64,000 bases of DNA from Flavobacterium aquaticum (GTDB taxonomy: Bacteria; Bacteroidota; Bacteroidia; Flavobacteriales; Flavobacteriaceae), in assembly GCF_003259835.1 (NCBI RefSeq), contig NZ_QLMI01000003.1, positions 124,001 through 188,000 on the forward strand. The letters are read 5' to 3'. The notes below the pieces were generated by a model. It saw only the letters and a program-made list of their open reading frames with translations, did no database searches and had not been told where the DNA came from. Positions 8,628 through 16,860 of this stretch are shown here, in pieces; the stretch's first letter is position 1, and the number at the start of each line of letters is the position of its first letter. The translations under genes were made by a program, and so were the position numbers.

Positions 8628-9640
8628 TAGTTGTTATATTTTTGTAAATACCATTCGATAGTTTTCTTGATTCCCGATTCAAAATTTTCATCTGCTTTCC
8701 AACCTAATTCATTCTCTATTTTTGTTGCATCAATAGCGTAACGCAAATCATGACCTGGTCTATCTTTCACAAATGTAATTTGATCTTGATATTTTCCTTG
8801 TAATTTTGGTTGTAATTCATTCAAAATTGAACAAACGGTATCCACTATATATAAGTTATTACGTTCGTTTCTTCCGCCAATATTATATGTTTCACCTGCT
8901 TTTCCTGTTTTAAACGCTAATTCAATTCCTTTACAATGATCTAAAACGTATAACCAATCGCGAACGTTTTTGCCATCACCATAAATGGGAATGTTTTCTC
9001 CCTTTATAGCTTTACGAATAATAGTAGGAATTAACTTCTCATCATGTTGTTTTGGTCCGTAATTGTTAGAACAATTGGTAGTTACTACGTTCATTCCATA
9101 CGTATGAAAATAACTTCTCACAATCATATCGGAACCCGCTTTTGAGGCTGAGTACGGACTATTTGGAGCATACGGAGTTGTTTCTTCAAACAAACCTGTT
9201 TCGCCTAAAGTTCCATAAACCTCATCAGTAGAAACATGATGAAAACGTGAATTTTCGAATCCAACATTATATTGATTTGGTGCTGACATCCAAAGTTTTC
9301 TTGCGGTATCTAATAAATTAAAAGTTCCTAAAACATTGGTTTTAATAAATGCTTCTGGTCCAGAAATAGAATTATCAACATGACTTTCTGCCGCGAAATG
9401 AATGACATCGTGAAATTGGTGTTTCTGGAATAATTCTTCGATGAAATTTCTATCACAAATATCGCCTTGTACAAACGTATATCTTGGATGGTTTTCTACT
9501 TCTGAAACATTTTCTAAATTTCCAGCATACGTGAGTAAATCCAAATTTACCAAATGATAATCTGGATTGTTTTCTATAAAATAAGGAACAAAATTAGCTC
9601 CAATAAATCCGGCGCCGCCTGTTACTAATATTTTTTTCAT
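8627..9640 (-). CDS. rfbB: dTDP-glucose 4,6-dehydratase
   Basis: 337 residues of the extended short-chain dehydrogenase family; converts dTDP-glucose to dTDP-4-keto-6-deoxyglucose with bound [13 protein letters not shown] at 8-17 is the cofactor loop, STDEVYG holds the catalytic Thr-Asp-Glu, and YSASK supplies the catalytic Tyr and Lys. NCSNNYGP and [10 protein letters not shown] are typical of RmlB. The start overlaps the stop of the chain-length gene by 1 base, and the stop overlaps the rfbA start by 1 base. Confidence 0.96.
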   Translation of the reverse strand: MKKILVTGGAGFIGANFVPYFIENNPDYHLVNLDLLTYAGNLENVSEVENHPRYTFVQGDICDRNFIEELFQKHQFHDVIHFAAESHVDNSISGPEAFIKTNVLGTFNLLDTARKLWMSAPNQYNVGFENSRFHHVSTDEVYGTLGETGLFEETTPYAPNSPYSASKAGSDMIVRSYFHTYGMNVVTTNCSNNYGPKQHDEKLIPTIIRKAIKGENIPIYGDGKNVRDWLYVLDHCKGIELAFKTGKAGETYNIGGRNERNNLYIVDTVCSILNELQPKLQGKYQDQITFVKDRPGHDLRYAIDATKIENELGWKADENFESGIKKTIEWYLQKYNN

Positions 9641-10593
9641 TAACTATTAATTCTTGCCGATTGTTTTTTATAAGTACTAAATAAAAAGTAAGACAACAAA
9701 TACAAAAGAATTAAAACTAGAGGAAATATAATTTTATTATTTAAAAACAATGGCTTGAAATCTCTAATATTAATTATACTACTTTCCTCTTTTATTATCT
9801 TGTCAAAAATATTTTCATTTGTCAATAAATATTGTTTTTCAGAGACTAAACGATCTTTCTTTTCAACTAATTCTGGTATACTATTCTTCTCTGATATCGA
9901 AATAGTTCCAGAAGCATTATTAGAAGATAATATTACAATCAAATTGTCAATTTGTTTAATTAAAGAATCATTTAAAACGATTTTATCTGCTAAATTTTTT
10001 TGATATACCTTTTGTTGAATTTCAAAATAAGGATTGGTATTCAAATAGTTTAAAACTGGTGTTATAAACTCTTCTTTTTTTAACATTCCTTTCGTTTTGA
10101 TAGAAATTTTATGATGGTAATAATTTTTACTTGTTATTTCATCCTTCATAATTTTGTCGATATTTCCATCTTCAGCCATCAACTTAATTAATTCAAAGTT
10201 ATTTGCTTGTTCTTTGTTATTTACAAAATTATAAATAGCAGGATATGCCTCAATTTCAATTCCTACAACATCCTCATACTTTTTAATGCCTAACTCTTTG
10301 AAAAAAGTTTCATCTTCTTCTCTAAGCTTGGTATCAATTTGTTCTATTTTTTTATACAAATACTCATTACTTCCGAAATTAGGAATAACCGAAATTTCGT
10401 GGTTATAAACTTTTGGGTCTAACAAAAAAGCTGCTAAAACTCCTATAACAAATAAACCTCCAATAATTACAATCTTCTTTTTTACAAAGAATATAAAATC
10501 GAAAATGGAATTCACTATTCCATTAAAAAAGTTTTTAATTCCTTTTCCGATTTGTCCTAAATCGATTTCTTGATCTTGAGAATTTGTACTCAT
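9640..10593 (-). CDS. Wzz-like chain-length determinant / polysaccharide co-polymerase
   Basis: 317 residues with the Wzz topology: a basic cytoplasmic N terminus, a first membrane helix at about 41-59 (IVIIGGLFVIGVLAAFLL), a long periplasmic region rich in charged and coiled-coil-like sequence, and a second helix near the C terminus (about 287-308, IIFPLVLILLYLLSYFLF) before a short tail. There is no tyrosine-kinase domain. It likely sets glycan length together with the polymerase. It heads the rfb operon (1-base overlap with rfbB) and lies 6 bases after the DUF6909 gene. Sequence similarity to Wzz is loose; the call rests mainly on topology and context. Confidence 0.75.
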   Translation of the reverse strand: MSTNSQDQEIDLGQIGKGIKNFFNGIVNSIFDFIFFVKKKIVIIGGLFVIGVLAAFLLDPKVYNHEISVIPNFGSNEYLYKKIEQIDTKLREEDETFFKELGIKKYEDVVGIEIEAYPAIYNFVNNKEQANNFELIKLMAEDGNIDKIMKDEITSKNYYHHKISIKTKGMLKKEEFITPVLNYLNTNPYFEIQQKVYQKNLADKIVLNDSLIKQIDNLIVILSSNNASGTISISEKNSIPELVEKKDRLVSEKQYLLTNENIFDKIIKEESSIINIRDFKPLFLNNKIIFPLVLILLYLLSYFLFSTYKKQSARINS

Positions 10594-10599
10594 TAATTC

Positions 10600-12291
10600 T
10601 TATTTTACGTTAAAGATTTGTTCTAATATTTTAATCGTAATTAAATACGTAGGTTTCACTCCAGTAGTTCCTAATCCTCCTGAAGCTAATGTACTTCCGG
10701 TTTCTAATGGATTATCAGAAGCATAATAAGCATATCTAACTTTTACATTTGGATTGATACTCTTTCTAATTTTTGAAGCCGATTGAATCGCTTTTTGATA
10801 AAACGCACCTTCCATTTCTAAACCAATCGCTTGCCAAGTTGATTCATGGAAAAACTTTAACAAATCTCTGTTTTGAAGCGATGTTCCTAAAACCGTAATC
10901 ATAGGTCCAGCAAAAACAGGAATTCCGTTTCCTTCAAACATTGCTGCCGTTAACTCATTTTCAAAAGGATAATTGTCAGCCGTACCTTCATTCACGTGTG
11001 CACATGGAATCATGATATCTCCTTTTCCACCTTCTAAAATTCCAGCTTTACCCATAATGGAAACCGATTCCACATTTAAGAAAATTTTATTTTTCTTTTC
11101 TACTTTATAAGGTTTCAACAATTCATCAATCGTTTCAAAAGCTTGCTCACCAAAAGCGTAATCCATTACAATGATAACTGGTTTTTCCTTAGCTAATTTA
11201 GCCTCAGCAAAGATGGTTTTCTTGAAATCAATTTTAGCAGTATCAAAAATTTGAACGTCGATGTTGGTTCCTGATGCATCTGGCAACGAAATCATTCCTT
11301 GTTGTAACGCTAATTCTTCTACTTTCTTGCGTAACTCTTTACTTGATGAACTACTTAAATCTTCAAATATCTGAAATTCAGGTGTGTTCTTGTATTTTTT
11401 TCCTAAAACAGGTTCTGCAAAAATAGAATTCATCACACTGTGCATATTCGCACTAATGATGTGAATTGGTCTATCAATTAAATCGTTTTTTAGTAAAACA
11501 TCTTTAATTGTGGTAGCCCAAATATCGCCATAAATATGATGTCCAAGTCGTTCTCTCAAAATTGGACTAAATGTAATCGTTCTTTTGTTGTTATCAACAA
11601 CTTCTTCGATAGCTAATTTTCCTAACCAATACACTACATGTAAAAATCTATCAGGTGCTTCTGCTGTTGCAAAATCGTCATAAATATCTTGTACTTCAGC
11701 AAAAGTTCTTCCCAATACATTTGCGGCGTGAGAAATCGCTTTTTCACGTTCCACTAAAGGTAATTTTTTAGTTTGTTTTACCGCTGATTCTAATTTTTGC
11801 CAATCGCGTGAAACCGAACCTTCATCATCAATTAAAACTCTATCTTTAATTTTGTGCGATTCGATAAAAATAAAGGTCAAATGCGTTAAAATATCGTAAA
11901 TATCCGAACGACCACGTGTGATTTCCACATTCATTTGCTCGTCGTCAATACGGTAACAGTTTCTTCTTCTTTTTGGAGGAACAATCGCTTTAAAGTGCGA
12001 ATTTGAATAGCCTTCATCTGAAGTTAAGTTGATGTAACGGCATTCTTCAATTCCAATTGGTAAACGTTCAATTACGTATAATAAACCGTTTAATTCTACC
12101 TTTTCTTCGGCAATAGAACCGTAAATTTCTGGTCGAAGCGCTAATAAGGCTTCTCTTAAAGTTTCTCCTGAAACACCCATTGGTTTATAAAAACCTCTGT
12201 TAAATAAATGTCTCATGGTAATGTACAGTCGCTCAATAGCTGCTGAGGACTCTTGCGCTCTAGAACGCGAAATGTTTTTAATGTCTTTCAT
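10600..12291 (-). CDS. DUF6909 family protein with a nucleoside-phosphorylase-like C-terminal part
   Basis: 563 residues, predicted cytoplasmic, well conserved in Bacteroidota to my knowledge but without known function. The N-terminal 350 residues are mixed helical and carry a basic patch (PPKRRRNCYR). The C-terminal part contains features of the PNP/UDP phosphorylase and MTA/SAH nucleosidase fold: IIVMDYAFGEQAF, IMGKAGILEGGKGDIMIP, then GLEMEGAFYQKA (an ME signature residue pair) and YYASDNP (Asp in the position of the catalytic acid). This suggests a purine-nucleoside hydrolase or phosphorylase activity, but that is inference. It is followed after 6 bases by the chain-length gene, yet it is probably a separate function. 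Confidence 0.7.
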   Translation of the reverse strand: MKDIKNISRSRAQESSAAIERLYITMRHLFNRGFYKPMGVSGETLREALLALRPEIYGSIAEEKVELNGLLYVIERLPIGIEECRYINLTSDEGYSNSHFKAIVPPKRRRNCYRIDDEQMNVEITRGRSDIYDILTHLTFIFIESHKIKDRVLIDDEGSVSRDWQKLESAVKQTKKLPLVEREKAISHAANVLGRTFAEVQDIYDDFATAEAPDRFLHVVYWLGKLAIEEVVDNNKRTITFSPILRERLGHHIYGDIWATTIKDVLLKNDLIDRPIHIISANMHSVMNSIFAEPVLGKKYKNTPEFQIFEDLSSSSSKELRKKVEELALQQGMISLPDASGTNIDVQIFDTAKIDFKKTIFAEAKLAKEKPVIIVMDYAFGEQAFETIDELLKPYKVEKKNKIFLNVESVSIMGKAGILEGGKGDIMIPCAHVNEGTADNYPFENELTAAMFEGNGIPVFAGPMITVLGTSLQNRDLLKFFHESTWQAIGLEMEGAFYQKAIQSASKIRKSINPNVKVRYAYYASDNPLETGSTLASGGLGTTGVKPTYLITIKILEQIFNVK

Positions 12292-12333
12292 TAATATTTT
12301 GTTTTTCTAACCTGCAAAGTTACGATTTTTATT

Positions 12334-13146
12334 TTAGTTAGATAATATCAGATTTATTGACGGCTCATTAACACTGATTTTCTCTGAATTATTTCCCGCT
12401 TGCTTGCTCCATTTTCCGTACGCATACGTATAAAAAAAGTCTCTTTCAACATAATTATATAATACATATGGTTGGTATTTTGTACCTGTTTTATTACTTT
12501 CAATTAACAATTTTTCATAGGCCACAAACATTCCTTTTTCAGGAAAAACCAAATCGAATTGTGATATATTAAATCGGTGTTTGATAATTCCTTTTCTCAA
12601 GGTAACAACGTAATCTTTTGTTAGTAATTCTTCTCCTGGAAATCCGTTTTCATCTACACTGTAAAAGTGAAGTTTTATTGTCGCGTCATCTATTCGACTA
12701 TCAGTAAAAATAGTGACTTCTTTTAAAAATTTTGTTTTGTTGTAAGAAGCTTGATACGGAAAAAACTTGGCTTCGATTTTTGGTCCGTTATCAAACGATT
12801 GAAAAATGGCGTTTTTGATGTCGCCTATTTCAATTTGTTTGGATTGTTTTTTATTTAATATGACTACTTCTCTTAAATCGTAAGCCATTGGTTTTAATTG
12901 AACTACTGAAATTTCACTTCCTTTCAACGTTTTTCTTTCGTATCCTAAAACCGAAATCACAATGTTTTTTTGTTTTGAAGCTTCTAAGAAAAACGTTCCA
13001 TCCGCCTCAGAAGTAGTACCAATAGTTTCATTCTCCACCCATATATTTACGAAAGGAATCGGTTCACCCGAAATACTATCTTTGACCACGCCTCGAATTT
13101 GTGCGGAAAGGGATATTGTTAAAAAGAAAAAGAGTAATGATTTCAT
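12334..13146 (-). CDS. Exported CarboxypepD-reg-like domain protein (paralogue A)
   Basis: 270 residues with signal peptide about 1-15 (ending TISLSAQ). Residues 17-80 form a carboxypeptidase regulatory-like beta-sandwich (IRGVVKDSISGEPIPFVNI, GTTSEADGTF, VISVLGYERK). This domain usually starts TonB-dependent receptors, but here only a 170-residue beta-rich domain of unknown function follows and there is no barrel. It is the tandem paralogue of the next gene upstream, and the coding regions overlap by 1 base. Probably outer-membrane or cell-surface associated. Confidence 0.8.
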   Translation of the reverse strand: MKSLLFFFLTISLSAQIRGVVKDSISGEPIPFVNIWVENETIGTTSEADGTFFLEASKQKNIVISVLGYERKTLKGSEISVVQLKPMAYDLREVVILNKKQSKQIEIGDIKNAIFQSFDNGPKIEAKFFPYQASYNKTKFLKEVTIFTDSRIDDATIKLHFYSVDENGFPGEELLTKDYVVTLRKGIIKHRFNISQFDLVFPEKGMFVAYEKLLIESNKTGTKYQPYVLYNYVERDFFYTYAYGKWSKQAGNNSEKISVNEPSINLILSN

Positions 13147-14039
13147 TAATTTGTTAGTATAAGATTTATTGCAGGTTCAAAAACTTTGTTATTGTATTTT
13201 TCTCTTGAGCCTATTTCATTGTTATGCCATCTTTGTAACTTAATCCATTTTCCAAATCTATTATGATATGTGTTTTGTTCTTCAACTAAATTGCATTCAA
13301 AATCAGGTGCATAATATATTTTTTTGATTAATTTTTTACTTTCGTTTTCAGTATATTTAAATTCATATTTATTGCTTTCAATTTTTAAAACTTCATAAGC
13401 AATAAATAAACCTTCTTCTGGGAAAACTAATTTTAAATTTGAAATATCAATTATATTCTTCCTTTTTCCTTTTTTAACCGTTACAATAATATCTTCATAA
13501 AGTAAATCATCTTCAGGAGAACCTTCCTTATTTACACTAAAAATTCTAATTTTAAATTTGGCATTATTAACTTTACTTCGAGTTGTAATTTTTATTTTTT
13601 TTACAAACTTTGTTTGTTCATAAGTGGTTTCATATTTAAAGAATTTTGCGTTAGACCATTCTAAATCTCCCGAAATATGATAGCCTAAAGGTTTATTAAA
13701 ATTTCCAATTTCAATTTCTTTTTTAAATTTTGGTTGTTCAATAACCACTTCCTTCAACTCAAAAACTTTTGGTTTTAGTAGAATTACTTCGCTTTTAGAA
13801 GATAATTTCTTTGTTTCAAAACCCAAAGCAGAAAAAATCAATACTTTCTCGTCTTTTATATCCAATGAAAAACTTCCATCTGCTTCCGAAGTGGTTCCAA
13901 CAGTTTCATTCTCCACCGAAATATTCACATAAGAAATTGGTTCGCCTGAAATGCTGTCTTTGACCACGCCACGGATTTGTGAAAACGCAAAATGAGAAAC
14001 AATCAAAAAAATCCAAATCAGTCTTTTATCTTTCATCAT
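13146..14039 (-). CDS. Exported CarboxypepD-reg-like domain protein (paralogue B)
   Basis: 297 residues with signal peptide about 1-20 (HFAFSQ end). It shares with paralogue A an almost identical N-terminal domain (IRGVVKDSISGEPI, VNI, VENET, GTTSEADGSF) and a more diverged C-terminal domain ending EPAINLILTN compared with EPSINLILSN. The pair is therefore a tandem duplication. The start overlaps the GH3 gene stop by 1 base and the stop overlaps paralogue A by 1 base, so the genes from 16403 down to 12334 form a tight operon. Function unknown. Confidence 0.8.
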   Translation of the reverse strand: MMKDKRLIWIFLIVSHFAFSQIRGVVKDSISGEPISYVNISVENETVGTTSEADGSFSLDIKDEKVLIFSALGFETKKLSSKSEVILLKPKVFELKEVVIEQPKFKKEIEIGNFNKPLGYHISGDLEWSNAKFFKYETTYEQTKFVKKIKITTRSKVNNAKFKIRIFSVNKEGSPEDDLLYEDIIVTVKKGKRKNIIDISNLKLVFPEEGLFIAYEVLKIESNKYEFKYTENESKKLIKKIYYAPDFECNLVEEQNTYHNRFGKWIKLQRWHNNEIGSREKYNNKVFEPAINLILTN

Positions 14040-15529
14040 TATTCTTTTGTCTCAAAAAACTGAGCAATCTTTCTATCGTTACTTAATCTTGGTAATTTAT
14101 TTTGTCCACCTAATTTTCCTATCGATTTCATATACTCTTGGAAACCATTTTTTGGAACACTTGTAATGACTAAGGTTCGCAACACGTTTCCAACAATCAA
14201 ATCGTCGTAATACACATTTTGTTTGCGCATGGCAGCATCGATTTTTAAAGCAAAATCTTCTAGATTTTCAGGTTCATTTTCAAATTCAATAAACCATTCG
14301 TGATACGGTAAACCTTGAGTTGGAGTAATCTGTGGTGCGACCGTAAATTCGTTTACACGAACATCCGTTCCTTCCATCGCTTCTTTTAGTGCTGATTCCA
14401 CTTCTTTCCCAATAACGTGTTCGCCAAAAGCTGAAATATAATGCTTGATTCTTCCAGAAACAATTACTCGATACGGTTTTAAACTCGTAAACTGAATCGT
14501 ATCACCAATATTATACGCCCAAAGTCCGGCGTTGGTAGAAATAATTAAAACATAATTGACTCCTAATTCTACTTCACCAATGGTGTAACGCTTTGGATTT
14601 TCGGTAAAAAATTCCTCTGCTTTTATGAATTCGTAGAAAATTCCGGAATTCAATAACAACAACATGCCTTTTTCCTTCTGTGAATCTTGATAAGCAAAAA
14701 AACCTTCAGAAGCTGGAAATAACTCAATAGAATCGACTTTTCTTCCAATTAAATTTTCAAATTTCGCTCTATATGGTTCGTAATTCACGCCACCGTAAAT
14801 GAACAAATTGAAGTTTTTGAAGATTTCACCAACAGGTTTATTTGCTTTTGCTGCTAGTTTCTCAAAATACATTTGTACCCAAGACGGAATTCCTGAAATC
14901 ACGGTCATATTTTCCTTGATGGTTTCTTCTACAATCGTATTAACTTTGGTTTCCCAATCTTCAATGCAATTGGTTTCCCAACTTGGCATGCGATTTTTTT
15001 GTAAATATTTCGGAACAAAATGCGCTACAATTCCGGATAATCTTCCGAGTTTGATTCCGTTTTTTTCTTCTAAAATCGGACTTCCTTGCAAGAAAATCAT
15101 TTTTCCGGATACAAAATCTGCTTTTCCAGTTTCGTGAATATAACTCAAAATTGCATTTCGAGCCGCTTGAATATGAAACGGCATTGATTCTTTTGTCAAC
15201 GGGATATACTTCGCACCCGAAGTTGTTCCAGAAGTTTTAGCAAAATATAAAGGTTTTCCTTTCCAAAGCACGTTTTCTTCGCCTTTTACGACTTTATCTA
15301 CATAGTGTTTTAACCCTTCGTAATCGCGAACAGGAACTTTTTGAACAAAATCGGAATGACTTTTTATCAAACCAAAATCATGATCTTTTCCAAATTGCGT
15401 TTGAGCCGCTTCTCTGATTAATTCTTCAAAAACTTTTTGTTGGGTTTCAACAGGATTATTAGCCCATTTTTGGGTTTTGGTGTGAATTTTTTTGGCAAAT
15501 AACTTGGCCGCAAAAGCTTTTACTGACAT
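14039..15529 (-). CDS. GH3 (auxin-responsive promoter) family acyl-adenylating protein
   Basis: 496 residues from MSVKAFAAKL. GH3 proteins belong to the adenylate-forming superfamily and in plants join amino acids to hormones; bacterial members are common in Bacteroidota and their substrates are unknown. The phosphate-binding motif TSGTTSGAKYIPLT is near residue 95, YGGVNYEPYR in the middle, and YNIGDTIQFTSLKPYRV is the AMP-binding region that precedes the mobile C-terminal domain. An in-frame upstream extension to 15643 lies wholly inside the M23-like gene and is not used; the ATG at 15527-15529 sits 1 base after that gene's stop. Second gene of the operon. Confidence 0.88.
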   Translation of the reverse strand: MSVKAFAAKLFAKKIHTKTQKWANNPVETQQKVFEELIREAAQTQFGKDHDFGLIKSHSDFVQKVPVRDYEGLKHYVDKVVKGEENVLWKGKPLYFAKTSGTTSGAKYIPLTKESMPFHIQAARNAILSYIHETGKADFVSGKMIFLQGSPILEEKNGIKLGRLSGIVAHFVPKYLQKNRMPSWETNCIEDWETKVNTIVEETIKENMTVISGIPSWVQMYFEKLAAKANKPVGEIFKNFNLFIYGGVNYEPYRAKFENLIGRKVDSIELFPASEGFFAYQDSQKEKGMLLLLNSGIFYEFIKAEEFFTENPKRYTIGEVELGVNYVLIISTNAGLWAYNIGDTIQFTSLKPYRVIVSGRIKHYISAFGEHVIGKEVESALKEAMEGTDVRVNEFTVAPQITPTQGLPYHEWFIEFENEPENLEDFALKIDAAMRKQNVYYDDLIVGNVLRTLVITSVPKNGFQEYMKSIGKLGGQNKLPRLSNDRKIAQFFETKE

Positions 15530-15530
15530 G

Positions 15531-16403
15531 TTAATTGAAATTGATAAATTGAGTTGGATCGATTGGAAAACCATCTTTCCATAATTCAAAATGTAAGGTT
15601 GCACCCGAATTTTGAACTGTATTTGCATTTCCAGCAAGAGCAATAACTTCTCCTGATTTCACTGTGTTTCCTTGCTTTTTAGTTACCGAAGCCGCATTTT
15701 TATACACCGATAAAATATCATCTTTATGACGAACAATCACCACGTAACCTGAACTTGGTGTCCAATCCGAAAAAATGATGGTTCCAGCTGCTACGGCTTT
15801 GATTGGTGTATTATTCGTAAGCGCAATGGTAACGGCTAAATGTTTATTTCCTGCATTGTATTTTTGTAAAATACTTCCTTGAGCTGGCGGAAACAATACA
15901 AAACTTACTTTAGGTTTTGAAGATTCAAAAACGTTATATTTATCTTCTTTAATTACTTGGTCTCTTAATTCTTTTTCTTTTTCAGTTGGAGCAAGTTCAG
16001 ATAAATCGAGTTCAGCGTCATTTAAGGCTTTGATAGAATCTTTATTCAATTTAGCATATTCTAAATCGCCGGTAAGTACTTTTTTTATGGAAGCGATATA
16101 AGCATTATTGATTTTCACCGATTTTTCAAGAGAATCTGATTTTATAGCCATTTCCAATGCTTCTTGTTTCAATTTGGAAGAAGCATAACCTGGAATATAT
16201 TCGCGCAAAGGCGTAAAAGCAATAATATAAGTAGTTACAAAAATGATTAAAATAGCACCAACCGTTGCCACAACAAAGACATTCATTAAATTTAATTTTA
16301 ATGAAAAAGTTTCTTCAAAAGTATCTTCGTTAAGAATAACTAACCTTCTCTTGTTGAATAATTTTCTTAATAAAAGTTGTCTTTTTAGCCTTTTATTAGC
16401 CAT
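15531..16403 (-). CDS. Membrane-anchored M23/LytM-like protein with degenerate active site
   Basis: 290 residues: a basic cytoplasmic N terminus, one membrane helix at about 41-63, a coiled-coil-like periplasmic stretch (70-150) and a LytM-type domain (about 165-290). In active LytM enzymes zinc is held by the H and D of HxxxD and the second H of HxH, with another His in the YxH segment. Here the matching positions read H188 with T192 in place of Asp, N236 in place of the YxH His, and T269-L-H271 in place of HxH. Two of the four key positions for metal binding and catalysis are therefore clearly substituted in the core motifs. It is likely a regulator or scaffold for cell-wall hydrolases, like EnvC/NlpD, not an endopeptidase. 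First gene of the operon with GH3. Confidence 0.82.
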   Translation of the reverse strand: MANKRLKRQLLLRKLFNKRRLVILNEDTFEETFSLKLNLMNVFVVATVGAILIIFVTTYIIAFTPLREYIPGYASSKLKQEALEMAIKSDSLEKSVKINNAYIASIKKVLTGDLEYAKLNKDSIKALNDAELDLSELAPTEKEKELRDQVIKEDKYNVFESSKPKVSFVLFPPAQGSILQKYNAGNKHLAVTIALTNNTPIKAVAAGTIIFSDWTPSSGYVVIVRHKDDILSVYKNAASVTKKQGNTVKSGEVIALAGNANTVQNSGATLHFELWKDGFPIDPTQFINFN

Positions 16404-16424
16404 TTTTAAAACATATTAATTACA

Positions 16425-16432
16425 CAAATATA
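16425..16432 (-). promoter_or_regulatory. Putative -7 promoter box for the M23-like gene
   Basis: Minus strand reads TATATTTG, an exact fit to the flavobacterial -7 element TAnnTTTG, 21 bases before the start codon. No well-spaced -33 TTG is obvious, so the call is tentative. Confidence 0.4.
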
Positions 16433-16505
16433 CTAAATACAACGGGTTTCTAATTTCGATTTATATAATTAATCGTTAAAAAATAATCATTTGTTAATTT
16501 CTTTA

Positions 16506-16513
16506 TATCTTTG
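16506..16513 (+). promoter_or_regulatory. Putative -7 promoter box for tatA
   Basis: TATCTTTG, an exact TAnnTTTG, lies 20 bases before the tatA ATG. It is divergent from the box at 16425, so the 130-base spacer would hold two back-to-back promoters. Confidence 0.45.
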
Positions 16514-16533
16514 TACTTTAAATTATAGAACAA

Positions 16534-16740
16534 ATGAATGCACTAGCTATATTTTTAGGAGTAATTGGTCCAATGCAAGTAATCCTTATTATTGCCATTG
16601 TGGTTTTACTTTTTGGTGGTAAAAAAATTCCAGAATTAATGAAAGGAATTGGAACTGGTATTAAAGAGTTCAAAAACGCAGCAAAAGACGATCAACCTGC
16701 TAATTCTAAAAAAGAAGAAGAAACGAAAGAAAAAGAATAG
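16534..16740 (+). CDS. tatA: TatA/TatE family twin-arginine translocase subunit
   Basis: 68 residues with the standard TatA plan: a short periplasmic N terminus, one membrane helix (about 9-27, [15 protein letters not shown]), the FGGKKIPEL hinge, an amphipathic helix ([14 protein letters not shown]) and a charged, Lys/Glu-rich tail. It forms the pore-like component that carries folded proteins across the inner membrane with TatC, which is not in this window. It is a single-gene unit with its own promoter-like box and a strong terminator. Confidence 0.93.
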   Translation: MNALAIFLGVIGPMQVILIIAIVVLLFGGKKIPELMKGIGTGIKEFKNAAKDDQPANSKKEEETKEKE

Positions 16741-16760
16741 TTTTTCTTTTCAATATTTAA

Positions 16761-16820
16761 AATCCCAAACTTTTTGTCATTCTGAACTTGTTTCAGAATC
16801 TGAAGTTTGGGATTTTTTTT
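16761..16820 (+). terminator. Rho-independent terminator of tatA
   Basis: A 12-bp perfect outer stem (AATCCCAAACTT at 16761-16772, AAGTTTGGGATT at 16803-16814) is followed by a run of T to 16820. The loop holds a copy of a dispersed hairpin repeat, so the structure is a hairpin on a hairpin. Confidence 0.75.
16776..16801. repeat. Dispersed hairpin repeat (GTCATNCTGAA type), copy 1
   Basis: Arms ATTCTGAA and TTCAGAAT in a 26-base unit starting GTCAT and ending ATCT. A second copy at 31812-31837 differs at 4 positions, two of which (T to G and A to C) pair with each other and keep the stem. Confidence 0.6.
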
Positions 16821-16828
16821 GACACCCC

Positions 16829-16858
16829 GCCCTTTCGGGCACCCCTCTAAAAGAGGGG
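16829..16858 (-). terminator. Twin hairpins downstream of tex
   Basis: GCCC-TTTC-GGGC (16829-16840) and CCCCTCT-AAA-AGAGGGG (16842-16858) lie directly after the tex stop. They look like a short repetitive element that may also act as a terminator, since the minus strand then runs into a series of A-rich sequence, without a clear U tract. Confidence 0.45.
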
Positions 16859-16860
16859 AA

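Noticed and set aside
9755..10003. A plus-strand reading frame of 82 residues inside the chain-length gene
   Set aside because: It is antisense to a well-supported coding sequence and resembles no protein.
15530..15643. Extended N terminus of the GH3 protein
   Set aside because: The added 38 residues lie inside the M23-like gene; the start at 15529 fits the family.
16829..16858. CRISPR-like repeats near tex
   Set aside because: There are only two short hairpins, no regular spacers and no cas genes in the window.
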